In this document: one piece after another, positions 55,677 through 64,000 of the stretch | How positions within the stretch are numbered: the first letter of the stretch is position 1 | How the letters are laid out: each line of letters starts with the position of its first letter | Assembly (NCBI GenBank): GCA_001464375.1 | Contig: LNEW01000163.1 | Span: forward strand, 1-64,000 | DNA: 64,000 nt | Origin: Rhodospirillales bacterium Ga0074136 | Lineage (GTDB): Bacteria; Pseudomonadota; Alphaproteobacteria; Acetobacterales; Acetobacteraceae | Reading direction: 5' to 3' | Translations under genes and position numbers: made by a program | The notes under the pieces: model-generated | Seen by the model: the letters and a program-made list of their open reading frames with translations, nothing else | Database searches by the model: none | What the model was told of the DNA's origin: nothing

Positions 55677-56807
55677 CTAGACCCGCATCGGCATCAATAC
55701 GTAGAGCGCCTCGGGCTTGGCCGCATCCTTGACGATGGTCGGCGCCGCGCCATCGGCGAACAGGAATTCCACGCTCTCGCCGATCTGCGCGGTGATGTCG
55801 GTCAAGTAGCGCGCCTGGAAGCCGATCTCGAGCGGGCTGTTTTCATACGACACGGTGTCGCCCTCGAGCTCCTCCTGCGCCTGGCCCTGCTCGGGGCTGG
55901 CGGCCGACAGCATCAGGTTGTTGCGCGAGATCGACAGCTTCACCGGCCGCGACCGCTCCGAGGAGATCGCCGCGACGCGCGCCACCGCCTCCTCGAAATC
56001 CTTCTTCGGCACGGTCAGCTTCTTGTCGTTGCCGCGCGGGATCACGCGCTCGTATTCCGGGAAGGTGCCGTCGATCAGCTTGCTGGTGAGCGAGACGGTG
56101 CCCAGCGAGAACCGGATCTTGGTGTCCGACAGGCGGATCTCGATCTCGTCCTGCGTCTCCTCGGCCAGCTTGCGCACCTCGTTCACTGTCTTGCGCGGCA
56201 CGATCACGCCCGGCATGCCCTTCGCCCCTTCGGGCAGCGGTTCCTCGACGCGCGCGAGGCGATGGCCGTCGGTCGCGACCGCGCGCAGCACCGCGGTGCC
56301 ATCGCTGTCCGCGGCATGCAGGTAGATGCCGTTGAGGTAGTAGCGCGTTTCTTCCGTGCTGATGGCGAAGCGCGTGCGGTCGATCAGGTCGCGCAGTACG
56401 CCCGCCTTGATGGCGAACTTCGTCGGCATCTTGCCCTCGGTCATCGAGGGGAAGTCGTCGACCGGCAGCACCGACAGCGTGGTGTTGAACTTGCCCGCGC
56501 GCAGCGACAGCGGGCCATCGCCGCCGCCATGGTCGAACTCGACGCGCGCCCCGTCGGGCAGCTTGCGCACGATCTCATACAGCGTCGAGGCCGGCGCGGT
56601 GGTGCGCCCGCCCCGCGTGACGGTCACGCCGGCCACTTCCTCGACCACCGCGATCTCCATGTCGGTGGCGGTCAGCGTCAGGGTGCCCTCGGTCCTCGCG
56701 TCGATCAGGACATTGGCGAGGATGGGGATGGTGTTGCGCCGCTCCACCACGCTCTGCACATGCGCGAGAGCCTTGAGCAGCACTGCCCGGTCGACCGTGA
56801 ACTTCAT
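55677..56807 (-). CDS. dnaN: DNA polymerase III beta subunit (sliding clamp)
   Basis: This is the 376-residue beta clamp. The start MKFTVDRAVLLKALAHVQSVVERR is the family's first helix and strand. ILANVLIDARTEGTLTLTATDMEI and AVATDGHRLARVEE are conserved blocks of domains 1 and 2. The C-terminal PTIVKDAAKPEALYVLMPMRV ends with the invariant MPMR strand. The clamp forms a dimeric ring and tethers polymerase III to DNA. The ATG at 56807 is fixed by homology, since the frame upstream gives only a basic leader. It lies 425 bases after dnaA, an atypically wide spacing. Confidence 0.98.
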   Translation of the reverse strand: MKFTVDRAVLLKALAHVQSVVERRNTIPILANVLIDARTEGTLTLTATDMEIAVVEEVAGVTVTRGGRTTAPASTLYEIVRKLPDGARVEFDHGGGDGPLSLRAGKFNTTLSVLPVDDFPSMTEGKMPTKFAIKAGVLRDLIDRTRFAISTEETRYYLNGIYLHAADSDGTAVLRAVATDGHRLARVEEPLPEGAKGMPGVIVPRKTVNEVRKLAEETQDEIEIRLSDTKIRFSLGTVSLTSKLIDGTFPEYERVIPRGNDKKLTVPKKDFEEAVARVAAISSERSRPVKLSISRNNLMLSAASPEQGQAQEELEGDTVSYENSPLEIGFQARYLTDITAQIGESVEFLFADGAAPTIVKDAAKPEALYVLMPMRV

Positions 56808-57232
56808 CGCTGCACCGACGCCCCGATCCTGTGGCGGCCGCCGCATCGAAGGATGCGGGACCGCCGGTGTCCCCCTTAGTTTCCCCCGCGGACACCGGGG
56901 CCGAATCGGCCCGCGCGGCGGCCGGCCGAGGGGGGCGAACCATATCAGCGGGATTCAGGCGGGGAAAGGCGGGAAAGCCGAGCAAACCGGGCCGGGCGCC
57001 GCGGAAACCCGGCCACGTGGGGCGCATGCCCCCCGCCGTGTCGGGCGCGCGCCCACGGCCGACGGGTGCGACAGCCTCGGCCGTGCCACACCTTTTCGGA
57101 TCGTGCCCCGCGCGATCCGGGAGCGCACAGCGCGACCGCGCCCAGCCCGCCAACCGCCCCCGACGCACCAGCGCATGGCGCGAAGGCAAGGGCCACGGAT
57201 GTGGCTCGCCCGCCGCCTGAGGGCCAAAAGAC
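56808..57232. other. Long gap between dnaA and dnaN without a supportable gene
   Basis: This 425-base, very GC-rich stretch contains no frame with recognisable protein sequence. I find no 9-mer close to TTATCCACA and no AT-rich unwinding element, so it does not look like a replication origin. A separate dnaN promoter presumably lies here. Confidence 0.5.
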
Positions 57233-58678
57233 CTACGTCTCGAGCATCCGCCGCAGCAGCTCGACATCCTCGGCAAAGGCCGCATCCGCCTGCATCAGCT
57301 CGGAAATGCGCGAGACGGCGTGCATCACCGTGGTGTGGTCGCGGTTGCCGAAGCGCCGCCCGATCTCGGGCAGGGATCGCGAGGTGAGCTGCTTGGCCAG
57401 GTACATCGCCACCTGGCGCGGCCGGGCCACGGCCCGCGCACGGCGCGGACTGCTCATGTCGGTCAGGCGGATGTTGTAGTGCTCCGCCACCTTGCGCTGG
57501 ATCTCCTCGATCGTCACGCGGCGGTCGTGGGCGCGCAGGATGTCGTGCAGCACTTCCTGCGCGTTATCAAGCGTCACGGCGCGGCCGAACAGGTTGGCGT
57601 GCGCGATCAGGCGGTTCAGCGCGCCCTCCAGCTCGCGGACGTTCGACGTGATCTTGTGCGCCAGGAATTCCTGGACGCTCTTGGGCACATCGACACCGGC
57701 CGCGGTGGCCTTCGCCACCAGGATCGACAGGCGCAATTCGAATGTGGTCGCGTGGATATCCGCCACCATGCCGCAGCCGAGGCGCGTGCGCAGCCGGTCC
57801 TCCAGGCCATTGAGGTCCGATGGCGACTTGTCGGCACTCACCACGATCTGCTTGCCGGCATCGACCAAGGCATTGAAGGTGTGGAAGAATTCTTCCTGCG
57901 TATTGTCCTTGCCGATCAGGAACTGCAGGTCGTCCACCATCAGCACGTCGACCGAGCGCAGGCTTTCCTTGAACTCCATGGTGGACTGGCTGCGCAGCGC
58001 GGCGATGAAGCGATACATGAACTTCTCGGCGCTCATGTAGGCGACATTGCGGGCCGGTTCGCCGGCGCGGATCGCCCAGGCGACAGCGTGCATCAGGTGG
58101 GTCTTGCCCAGGCCCACGCCGCCATACAGGAACAACGGGTTGAAGCCGGGCAGCGCCGGTTTCTCGGCCACCCGCCGCGCGCAGGCATGGGCGAATTCAT
58201 TCGGCTTGCCGACAACGAAGGTGTCGAAGGTGAAGCGCGGGTCGAGCGGCGCCGACCAGTCGCCGCGCGCATCGCCGGACCGCACCGCGACCCGGCCGGC
58301 CGAGAGCGGCTCCGCCAGGCCGTTGCGCCGCGGCGGGCCGTCGCGCCCGGGGGCCGCCGCCTCGTCGGCATCCTCGGCCGACGCGGCCGGGCGCTGCGGG
58401 CCCAGGCGCACATCGACGCGCCGCACGGCCGGGCTCTCCTGCTGCCAGAGCGCGCTCAGGCGATCGCCGTAGTGGCTGCGTACCCAGTCGCGCAGGAAAC
58501 GTGTCGGCAGCACCACGATGGCTTCGTCGCCCTCGATGCCGGCCAGCGTCATCTGGCGCAGCCAAGTGCGGTACTCGACCTCGCCCACTTCCTCGCGCAG
58601 GCGACCGCGGATTCGTGCCCAGGCCTCCCCCATCGTGGCGGGGGAAAGCGACGGACCCGACCCGGCTTGCTTCTCCAT
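57233..58678 (-). CDS. dnaA: Chromosomal replication initiator DnaA
   Basis: This is a 481-residue initiator protein. Domain I (about residues 16-90) has the YRTWLRQM region for helicase and regulator contacts, and domain II (90-140) is a disordered linker. The AAA+ domain III contains Walker A GGVGLGKTH (186-194), Walker B VLMVDDLQFL and the sensor LEDRLRTRLGCGMVADI. Domain IV carries PRQVAMYLAKQLTSRSLPEIGRRFGNRDHTTVMHA, which binds DnaA boxes. The ATG at 58678 fits the family's start and skips an arginine-rich upstream frame. No canonical DnaA boxes are visible on either side. Confidence 0.98.
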   Translation of the reverse strand: MEKQAGSGPSLSPATMGEAWARIRGRLREEVGEVEYRTWLRQMTLAGIEGDEAIVVLPTRFLRDWVRSHYGDRLSALWQQESPAVRRVDVRLGPQRPAASAEDADEAAAPGRDGPPRRNGLAEPLSAGRVAVRSGDARGDWSAPLDPRFTFDTFVVGKPNEFAHACARRVAEKPALPGFNPLFLYGGVGLGKTHLMHAVAWAIRAGEPARNVAYMSAEKFMYRFIAALRSQSTMEFKESLRSVDVLMVDDLQFLIGKDNTQEEFFHTFNALVDAGKQIVVSADKSPSDLNGLEDRLRTRLGCGMVADIHATTFELRLSILVAKATAAGVDVPKSVQEFLAHKITSNVRELEGALNRLIAHANLFGRAVTLDNAQEVLHDILRAHDRRVTIEEIQRKVAEHYNIRLTDMSSPRRARAVARPRQVAMYLAKQLTSRSLPEIGRRFGNRDHTTVMHAVSRISELMQADAAFAEDVELLRRMLET

Positions 58679-58865
58679 GCGACCCCTGCCCCTCTCGTGC
58701 ATGCGCCGGGGTTCTTTTCCCCGGACCCCTCGCCGCCGCCCCTGCCGGGCTGTCGGTCGAGCCACCCCCCTATAACGCACTCAAGACTAGGCTCCGGCGC
58801 GTGGAGCACAAACAACAAATCCGTAATGCGCGCATCGTCCCAAACAACGCGCGCAGAAGGGATGC

Positions 58866-58882
58866 CGCGGTTAACTACCGCG
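58866..58882. other. Palindrome in the dnaA upstream region
   Basis: A perfect inverted repeat CGCGGT-TAACT-ACCGCG lies about 190 bases before the dnaA start in the less GC-rich part of this gap. It could be an operator for dnaA or for the neighbouring transcript. Confidence 0.4.
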
Positions 58883-58921
58883 ACTTCCGTTCTGCGATTA
58901 CTGATCGTGACTTGACTTGTG

Positions 58922-58937
58922 GGCCGGTGACCCGGCC
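58922..58937. terminator. Hairpin after rpsT
   Basis: A perfect stem GGCCGG/CCGGCC with loop TGAC lies seven bases past the stop of the minus-strand rpsT gene. There is no T-run, so it is a GC-rich, perhaps Rho-assisted, terminator. Confidence 0.55.
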
Positions 58938-58944
58938 GCGCAGA

Positions 58945-59223
58945 CTACGACGCGGCGGCCGCGCCGATCGACTTCACCCGCGCGGAAAGGCGCGAAACCT
59001 TCCGCGCCACCGTGTTGGCGTGCAGCGTCCCCTTGGTCACCGCGCGCTGCAGCTCAGGCTGCGCCGCACGGAAGGCTTCCTGCGCGGCGGCCTTGTCGCC
59101 GGTCGCAATGGCTTCCTCCAGCTTGCGCACGAAGCTGCGCACGCGCGACTTGCGCGCCCTGTTGCGCGCAACGCGCTTCACGTTCTGGCGGATGCGCTTG
59201 CGCGCCGACGCGGTATTCGCCAT
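58945..59223 (-). CDS. rpsT: 30S ribosomal protein S20
   Basis: This 92-residue, strongly basic helical protein binds 16S rRNA and assists early assembly of the small subunit. [26 protein letters not shown] is the classic S20 N-terminus, followed by the [30 protein letters not shown] central helices and the [16 protein letters not shown] end. The gene immediately upstream of dnaA on the same strand is a frequent alphaproteobacterial arrangement. A good sigma-70-like promoter is visible 75 bases before the start. Confidence 0.97.
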   Translation of the reverse strand: MANTASARKRIRQNVKRVARNRARKSRVRSFVRKLEEAIATGDKAAAQEAFRAAQPELQRAVTKGTLHANTVARKVSRLSARVKSIGAAAAS

Positions 59224-59297
59224 GGGGATTCCGGTTCACATCGATCTGAGGGTCTACGCCATCGCGGGCCGAAGCGTGGTCGCGATGAAGGCGGGCG

Positions 59298-59326
59298 TTC
59301 TAATGCCGACGGGCGCAGCGCGTCAA
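59298..59326 (-). promoter_or_regulatory. Sigma-70-type promoter of rpsT
   Basis: On the minus strand TTGACG (59326-59321) is followed after exactly 17 bases by TTAGAA (59303-59298). These match the -35 and -10 consensus in five and four positions respectively. The start of rpsT lies 75 bases downstream, leaving room for a leader that could serve S20 autoregulation. Confidence 0.65.
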
Positions 59327-59361
59327 GCGGGCGCCGCGCCCGAAATCCATGCCGCGCGCCC

Positions 59362-60138
59362 TCAGCGCTGCACGAAGGCCGGCTTGCGCTTCTCCGCGAA
59401 GGCCGACATGCCCTCCTTCTGGTCCTCGGTCGCGAACAGGCTGAGGAACAGGCGGCGCTCGGTGCGCACGCCCTCGGTGAGCGTGCTTTCGAAGGCGGCG
59501 TTCACCGCTTCCTTCGCCATCGCCACAGACGGCCCGGACAGCGCGGCGATCTTGGCGCCGATCTTCACCGCCTCATTCATCAGGTCGGCCGCCGGCACCA
59601 CGCGCGTCACCAGGCTGGCGCGCTCCGCCTCGGCCGCGTCCATCATGCGCCCGGTCAGGATCATTTCCATGGCCTTGGACTTGCCGACGGCGCGGGTCAG
59701 GCGCTGCGACCCACCGGCGCCGGGGATGATGCCGAGGTTGATCTCCGGCTGGCCGAACTTCGCGGTATCGGCGGCGATGATCAGGTCGCACATCATTGCC
59801 AATTCGCAACCGCCACCCAGCGCGAAGCCGGCCACCGCGGCGATGACGGGCTTCCTGATCTCCAGCACCGTCTCCCAGCGCTCGGCGATGAAATCGTTGA
59901 AATAGACGGCGGGGAAGGTGCGATCCTTCATTTCCTTGATGTCGGCGCCAGCGGCGAAGGCCTTCTCGCTGCCGGTCAGCACGATGGCGGCGATGGCCGG
60001 GTCGGCATCGTAGCCGCGCAGCGCCTGGCCGAGCTCCGTCATGAGCTGGTCGCAAAGCGCATTCAGCGCCTGCGGGCGGTTCAGCCGGATGATGGCGACG
60101 CGCCCCTCGGTCTCGGTCAGGATCATCTCGTAGGGCAT
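59362..60138 (-). CDS. Enoyl-CoA hydratase
   Basis: This is a 258-residue crotonase-fold enzyme. It adds water across trans-2-enoyl-CoA in beta-oxidation. [11 protein letters not shown] is the first oxyanion-hole loop, and [43 protein letters not shown] includes the second oxyanion Gly. The catalytic glutamates of true hydratases are present in CELAMM and in PEINLG. The start ATG at 60138 gives [22 protein letters not shown], the family N-terminus. It is placed upstream of rpsT and downstream of the broken mutM on the same strand, an arrangement often seen in alphaproteobacteria. Confidence 0.94.
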   Translation of the reverse strand: MPYEMILTETEGRVAIIRLNRPQALNALCDQLMTELGQALRGYDADPAIAAIVLTGSEKAFAAGADIKEMKDRTFPAVYFNDFIAERWETVLEIRKPVIAAVAGFALGGGCELAMMCDLIIAADTAKFGQPEINLGIIPGAGGSQRLTRAVGKSKAMEMILTGRMMDAAEAERASLVTRVVPAADLMNEAVKIGAKIAALSGPSVAMAKEAVNAAFESTLTEGVRTERRLFLSLFATEDQKEGMSAFAEKRKPAFVQR

Positions 60139-60196
60139 GTGCCGCCTTCCTTGCCGCGTGTGTGCCCTGCGGCTGTAGCGCAGCGCGGCCGGCGCC

Positions 60197-61058
60197 TCAA
60201 CGCTGCCGCCGCGCGCAGAAGAAGCTGGACCGGCCGGATTGCACGATGCGCTGGATGGGTGCCCCGCAATGCGGGCAGGGCGCGCCCTCCCGGCCATAGA
60301 CCGCGAAGGTGTCCTGGAAGCGCCCGAGCTCGCCATCCGCGCGCACATAGTCCCGCAGCGAGGACCCGCCGGCGCCGATGGACTCCGCCAGCACCGCCTT
60401 GATGGCGGGCACCAGCCGCGCGGCGCGGGTGCCGGCCACGCTGGCAGCGAGCCGCCGGGGCGAGATGCCGGCGCGAAACAGCGCCTCGCAGACATAGATG
60501 TTGCCCAGGCCCGCCACCACGCCCTGTCGGCGTGTGCCGGCCGACCAGCGCGGCCGACAGCACCCTTTCGGTGAAGGCATCCTCCAGCGGCTCCGGACCC
60601 AGCCCGGCCAGCAGCCGGTGCGCATCCTCGGCCGCCGTCGCCACCAGGTCGACCGACCCGAAGCGCCGCGGGTCCACGAAGCCGACCCGCCAGCCATGGT
60701 CGGTCGTGATCACCAGATGCTCATGCGCCTCCGGCGGTGCGTTGTGGCCGCGCGCGTCCGAGGCCGCGCCCTGCGGGCCGATCCGCGCCACCGGCGCCGC
60801 CCCGGCCGGGCGCGCCACCATCCGCCCCGACATGCCCAGGTGGATCAGCAGGCTCTCGCCGCCCTCCAGCCGCATCAACATGTATTTCGCCCGGCGACGG
60901 AATGACAGCACGCGCTGTCCCTCCATCCGGCGCACCAGGCCCTCCGGGAAGGGGAAGCGCAGGTCCGGCCGGCGTTGCTCGACCTCGGTGATGCGGCTCC
61001 CCTCCAGCACGGCGGCCAGGCCGCGCATCACGGTCTCCACTTCCGGCAATTCGGGCAT
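60197..61058 (-). pseudogene. mutM: Formamidopyrimidine-DNA glycosylase, broken by a frameshift and loss of a zinc ligand
   Basis: The first part (from ATG 61058) is a normal Fpg N-terminus: MPELPEVETVMRGL (catalytic Pro2 and Glu3), RRRAKYMLMRL (Lys) and HLGMSGRM. It reads correctly to AALVGRHTP (about 60530). Downstream, Fpg sequence resumes in another frame with [24 protein letters not shown] and runs to a TGA at 60197-60199. The intervening block equivalent to IKAALLDQ is missing, consistent with a deletion of about 20 bases. The fourth zinc-finger cysteine is also changed: the end reads FFCARRQR where Fpg has a C-x-x-C-Q. Both defects suggest that 8-oxoguanine repair by this gene is lost. 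Confidence 0.88.
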
Positions 61059-61076
61059 GGTGCCTCCCCTTTCGCG

Positions 61077-61829
61077 ATGATCAGCGACAGCCCCCAGGAC
61101 CAGGCCGATTTCGGCTACCGCAGCGTGCCGCGCGCCGAGAAGGCGGCGATGGTGCGCGACGTCTTCGAAAGCGTGGCGCCGCGCTACGACGTGATGAATG
61201 ATTTGATGTCGCTCGGCATCCATCGCGTCTGGAAGCGCATCTTCGTCAATGCGATCGCGTGCTCGCCGCGCGAGACGCTGCTCGACCTGGCCGGCGGCAC
61301 CGGGGATATCGCCTTCCTGGCCAAGGAACGCGGCGCCGGCCGGGTGATCCTGACCGACGTCAATCCTGCGATGCTGGCGGTCGCGCAGACCCGCGCGCTC
61401 GATCGCGGCCTGGCCGAGGGCATCGACTTCATGGTGGTCGACGCCGAACACATCCCCCTGCCCGACCGCAGCGTCGAGAAGGTCTCGATTGCCTTCGGCC
61501 TGCGCAACTGCACCGACAAGGACGCGGTGCTGCGCGAAGCCCGGCGCGTGCTGCGCCCGGGCGGGCGGTTCCACTGCCTGGAATTCTCGCGGCTCGAGAT
61601 CTCCGCCCTGGTGCCGCTGTACGACGCCTGGTCGTTCAAGGCGCTGCCGGCCATCGGCGAACGCGTGGCGAAGGACCGCGACAGCTACGAATACCTGGCC
61701 GAGAGCATCCGCATGTTCCCCGACCAGGAAACGCTGGCGGGCATGATGCGCAAGGCGGGGCTGGAGAAGGTCGCGGTGCGCAACCTGTCGGGCGGGATCG
61801 TGGCGATCCATACCGGGTGGCGGCTGTAG
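61077..61829 (+). CDS. ubiE: Ubiquinone/menaquinone biosynthesis C-methyltransferase
   Basis: This is a 250-residue SAM-dependent methyltransferase. VRDVFESVAPRYDVMNDLMSLGIHRVWKR is the characteristic UbiE N-terminus. The SAM site is LLDLAGGTGDIAF, RSVEKVSIAFGLRNCTDKDAVLREARRVLRPGG contains the conserved central motif, and SIRMFPDQETLAGMM is the C-terminal signature. It methylates the benzoquinol ring carbon in ubiquinone synthesis. The ATG at 61077 is 18 bases from the divergent start of mutM, so the promoters overlap. The coaBC gene follows after two bases. Confidence 0.96.
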   Translation: MISDSPQDQADFGYRSVPRAEKAAMVRDVFESVAPRYDVMNDLMSLGIHRVWKRIFVNAIACSPRETLLDLAGGTGDIAFLAKERGAGRVILTDVNPAMLAVAQTRALDRGLAEGIDFMVVDAEHIPLPDRSVEKVSIAFGLRNCTDKDAVLREARRVLRPGGRFHCLEFSRLEISALVPLYDAWSFKALPAIGERVAKDRDSYEYLAESIRMFPDQETLAGMMRKAGLEKVAVRNLSGGIVAIHTGWRL

Positions 61830-61831
61830 GC

Positions 61832-63004
61832 GTGCGCATCCTGCTGGTCGTCTCGGGTTCGGTCGCTGCCTACAAGGCGCTGGAACTGACGCGCCTGCTG
61901 CGGCGCGACGGCGCGCAGGTCATGGCCATCCTCACCGCCGGCGGCGCACGCTTCGTCACCAGGGAGGCGCTGGCCGCCATCACCGGCGAACGCGTGCATG
62001 ACGACCTCTGGGCCGCGGAGGCCGAGATCGGCCATATCCGCCTGGCGCGCTGGCCTGACCTTGTCGCGGTGGTGCCGGCCTCGGCCGACCTGATGGCGAA
62101 GATGGCGCATGGCATCGCCGACGACCTCGCGACCTGCGTGCTGCTGGCGACGCGGGCGAAAATACTGGTCGCGCCGGCGATGAACCCGGCGATGTGGGCG
62201 CATCCGGCGACCCAGGCGAACATCGCCACGCTGCGCGCGCGCGGCGTGGTCATCGCCGGTCCCGACGACGGACCGATGGCCGAACCGGAAAGCGGCCCCG
62301 GCCGCCTGGTGGAACCTGGCGCGTTGCGCGATGCGATCCACGCCGTCCTGTCGGATGGACCGCTGAAGGGCCGCCACGTCATCGTCACCTCCGGCCCGAC
62401 GCATGAAGCGATCGACCCGGTGCGCTACATCGCCAACCGGTCCTCGGGAAAACAGGGCCACGCCATCGCGGCCGCGCTCGCCGCACTCGGGGCGCGCGTC
62501 ACATTGGTCAGCGGCCCGGTGGCACAGCCCGACCCGCCCGGCGTGGCCGTGGCGCGCGTCGAATCCGCGCGCGACATGCTCGCCGCCTGCGAGGCCGCGC
62601 TGCCCGCCGATGCCGCCATCTGCGCCGCCGCCGTGGCCGATTGGCGCACCGCGCGCGAAGCCACGCAGAAAATGAAAAAGGTGCCGGGCGAGCCGCCACC
62701 GCCGCTGGACCTCGCGCTCAACCCCGACATCCTTGCCACTCTCGCCGCGCCCGGCCCGCGCCGCCCGGCCCTGGTGGTCGGCTTCGCCGCCGAGACCGAG
62801 GCCGTGGTCGACAACGCCATCGCCAAGCGGGCGCGCAAGGGCTGCGACTGGATCGTAGCCAACGATGTCTCCGGCGACGTCATGGGCGGCGCCGAGAACG
62901 CCGTGCATCTGGTGACCGAGGCCGGCGTCGAGGACTGGCCGCGCCTTCCCAAGCAAGACGTCGCGCGCCGCCTCGCCGCGCGCGTCGCGGAGGCGCTGGC
63001 ATGA
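61832..63004 (+). CDS. coaBC: Bifunctional phosphopantothenoylcysteine decarboxylase / phosphopantothenate--cysteine ligase
   Basis: This 390-residue enzyme carries out two steps of coenzyme A synthesis. The N-terminal CoaC half (1-180) has [16 protein letters not shown] for flavin binding, and [20 protein letters not shown] with the PAMN active site. The CoaB half begins [30 protein letters not shown]. It also has KMKKVPG, whose first lysine is the conserved KxKK motif, and [10 protein letters not shown] near the end. A GTG at 61832 is used as the start, and a GTG four codons before is possible. It overlaps dut by four bases (ATGA) and is separated from ubiE by two bases. Confidence 0.95.
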   Translation: MRILLVVSGSVAAYKALELTRLLRRDGAQVMAILTAGGARFVTREALAAITGERVHDDLWAAEAEIGHIRLARWPDLVAVVPASADLMAKMAHGIADDLATCVLLATRAKILVAPAMNPAMWAHPATQANIATLRARGVVIAGPDDGPMAEPESGPGRLVEPGALRDAIHAVLSDGPLKGRHVIVTSGPTHEAIDPVRYIANRSSGKQGHAIAAALAALGARVTLVSGPVAQPDPPGVAVARVESARDMLAACEAALPADAAICAAAVADWRTAREATQKMKKVPGEPPPPLDLALNPDILATLAAPGPRRPALVVGFAAETEAVVDNAIAKRARKGCDWIVANDVSGDVMGGAENAVHLVTEAGVEDWPRLPKQDVARRLAARVAEALA

Positions 63005-63456
63005 CCGATACGCCCATCATCGACGTAGTCCGGCTGCCGCATGCCGAGGGCCTGCCGCTGCCCACCTACGCCACCGACGGCGCGGCGGGCATGGACCTGC
63101 TGGCCGCCGTGGCGGCGCCGCTGGTGATCCCGCCGGGCGGGCGCGCGCTGGTGCCGACCGGCCTCGCCATCGCGCTGCCGCATGGGTACGAATTGCAGGT
63201 GCGCCCGCGCTCCGGCCTGGCGCTGAAGAACGGCATCACCCTGCCCAACAGCCCCGGCACGATCGACGAGGATTACCGCGGCGAACTCGGCGTCATCGTC
63301 CTGAACGCCGGCGCGGAGCCCTTCACCGTGGAACGCGGGATGCGGATCGCGCAGGCCGTGATCGCGCCGGTGGTGCGCGCCGCCTGGCGGGAGGTCACGG
63401 CCCTGCCCGAGACCCTACGCGGTACCGGCGGCTTCGGATCGACCGGAACCACGTAG
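63001..63456 (+). CDS. dut: dUTP diphosphatase
   Basis: This is a 151-residue trimeric dUTPase that splits dUTP to dUMP and pyrophosphate, keeping uracil out of DNA. All five motifs are present: AAGMDLLA (1), [12 protein letters not shown] (2), [18 protein letters not shown] (3), [10 protein letters not shown] (4) and the C-terminal [10 protein letters not shown] (5), which closes the active site. The catalytic Asp is in TIDEDYRG. The start overlaps the coaBC stop by four bases, a conserved neighbour arrangement in alphaproteobacteria. Confidence 0.97.
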   Translation: MTDTPIIDVVRLPHAEGLPLPTYATDGAAGMDLLAAVAAPLVIPPGGRALVPTGLAIALPHGYELQVRPRSGLALKNGITLPNSPGTIDEDYRGELGVIVLNAGAEPFTVERGMRIAQAVIAPVVRAAWREVTALPETLRGTGGFGSTGTT

Positions 63457-63494
63457 ACGCGCCGCGCGAAAGCACGGCGCAGGAGGACCACGCC

Positions 63495-64000
63495 ATGCCG
63501 ACCGACGCCCAGGGACTTGCCCTCACCGCCGCCTCGGACGCCGCGGCCGCGGCCTATGACCACACCATCCAGGGCTACCTGAAATACCGCGCCGATGGCG
63601 GGCAACGGCTGAAGGCGCTGCTGGCGCTCGATGGCGAGATGCCGATGGGCCAGGTGCTCAAGGGTGCCTTCGCCATGCTGGCCTACAACGCCGCGCAGGT
63701 GCCGCGTGCGCGGGAGGCGGCGGCAGCGGCATCGCGCCGGGCCGGCAATGACCGCGAAGCCAGCCATGCCGCGGCACTGGCGCTGTGGGCCGAGGGCGAC
63801 CTGGATGGCGCGCTGGCCGCCTGGGAAGCGATCCTGCAGGCGCATCCGCACGACATCCTGGCCTTCCGGCTGCATCATTTCTCCGCCTTCTGGCTCGGCC
63901 GCGCGGGCGTGATGCTGCGCGCGGTGGAAGGCGTGGCCCCGCGCTGGTCGGCCGCCATCCCGGGCTACGGGAGCATCCTCGCCTGCCGCTGCTTCGCGCA
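63495..64000 (+). CDS. TPR-repeat protein (TTC38-like), partial (C-terminus beyond window)
   Basis: About 168 N-terminal residues are visible before the window ends. They are helix-rich with alternating Ala-rich repeats such as AALALWAEGDLDGALAAWEAIL and HPHDILAFRLHHF, a tetratricopeptide pattern. The start YDHTIQGYLKYRADGG resembles the TTC38 family. An AGGAGG site nine bases upstream (63481-63486) supports the ATG at 63495. The role is probably as a protein-interaction scaffold, and no pathway can be assigned. It follows dut after 38 bases. Confidence 0.72.
   Translation, partial: MPTDAQGLALTAASDAAAAAYDHTIQGYLKYRADGGQRLKALLALDGEMPMGQVLKGAFAMLAYNAAQVPRAREAAAAASRRAGNDREASHAAALALWAEGDLDGALAAWEAILQAHPHDILAFRLHHFSAFWLGRAGVMLRAVEGVAPRWSAAIPGYGSILACRCFA

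Noticed and set aside
55277-55732. Plus-strand 151-codon frame in the recF-dnaN gap
   Set aside because: It runs into the dnaN gene on the other strand, has no ribosome-binding site that I trust and no recognisable domain. I kept it only as a note on the gap.
58679-58944. Possible oriC between dnaA and rpsT
   Set aside because: The gap is slightly less GC-rich and has a palindrome, but I found no TTATCCACA-like boxes and no AT-rich unwinding element. In alphaproteobacteria the origin is often elsewhere.

Overview
This 64-kb window is chromosomal DNA, very GC-rich, from an alphaproteobacterium most like the Acetobacteraceae (Roseomonas-type). I infer this from the gene content. There is an HprK/RapZ/EIIA/HPr/EI regulatory phosphotransferase cluster, a rpsT-dnaA-dnaN-recF-gyrB block, and many Bug (TctC-type) periplasmic solute-binding proteins beside catabolic enzymes. 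The exact genus cannot be fixed from this sequence alone.

Layout. 1-9.5 kb: a partial BKACE enzyme, an MFS transporter, a PolB-like exonuclease, L-serine dehydratase, a lactonase-like hydrolase, and two Bug-centred catabolic clusters, one with an SDR and one with MmgE/PrpD. 9.7-13.8 kb: tRNA-Thr(CGT), a MacA/MacB-like three-gene exporter, and a MarR regulator with a DUF1398 protein. 13.8-17.2 kb: SDR, cyclase and Bug operon, and a DMT exporter. 17.3-25.3 kb: a YvlD-like membrane protein, a PQQ-type dehydrogenase fused to RTX repeats, DUF808, a methyltransferase/M23 peptidase/xseA operon, and purD. 25.3-35 kb: a tungstate-type permease, Bug proteins, rhodanese, a peptide-type binding protein, an isochorismatase and two deacetylases, two small repeat-bearing exported proteins, and a PLP dehydratase. 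35.2-39.2 kb: the regulatory PTS operon, followed by an array of tandem hairpins. 39.3-44.2 kb: small exported proteins, ahcY with a palindromic operator, thiolase, thioesterase and GST. 44.2-51.5 kb: a hydantoinase/oxoprolinase operon (aminotransferase, MFS, HyuB, HyuA, Bug). 51.6-60.1 kb: gyrB, recF, dnaN, dnaA, rpsT and an enoyl-CoA hydratase. 60.2-64 kb: a broken mutM, then ubiE, coaBC, dut and a TPR protein cut by the window end.

How the parts work together. The housekeeping block covers replication initiation, the sliding clamp, recombination repair, gyrase, ubiquinone/menaquinone methylation, coenzyme A synthesis and dUTP hydrolysis. The PTS genes form a tightly overlapping unit with no membrane permease, so they are probably regulatory rather than sugar-transporting. 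The accessory regions are scavenging clusters in which a solute-binding protein sits beside one to three enzymes.

Gene decay is visible in three places. mutM has a frameshift and a lost zinc ligand. One Bug gene has TGA where its relatives carry Trp. One Bug gene survives only as a C-terminal remnant. I found no mobile element, CRISPR array or prophage, and no convincing wholly new multi-gene system. The least explained items are the pair of 11-residue-repeat exported proteins, the hairpin array after ptsI, and the dispersed repeat read through the start of the M23 peptidase.
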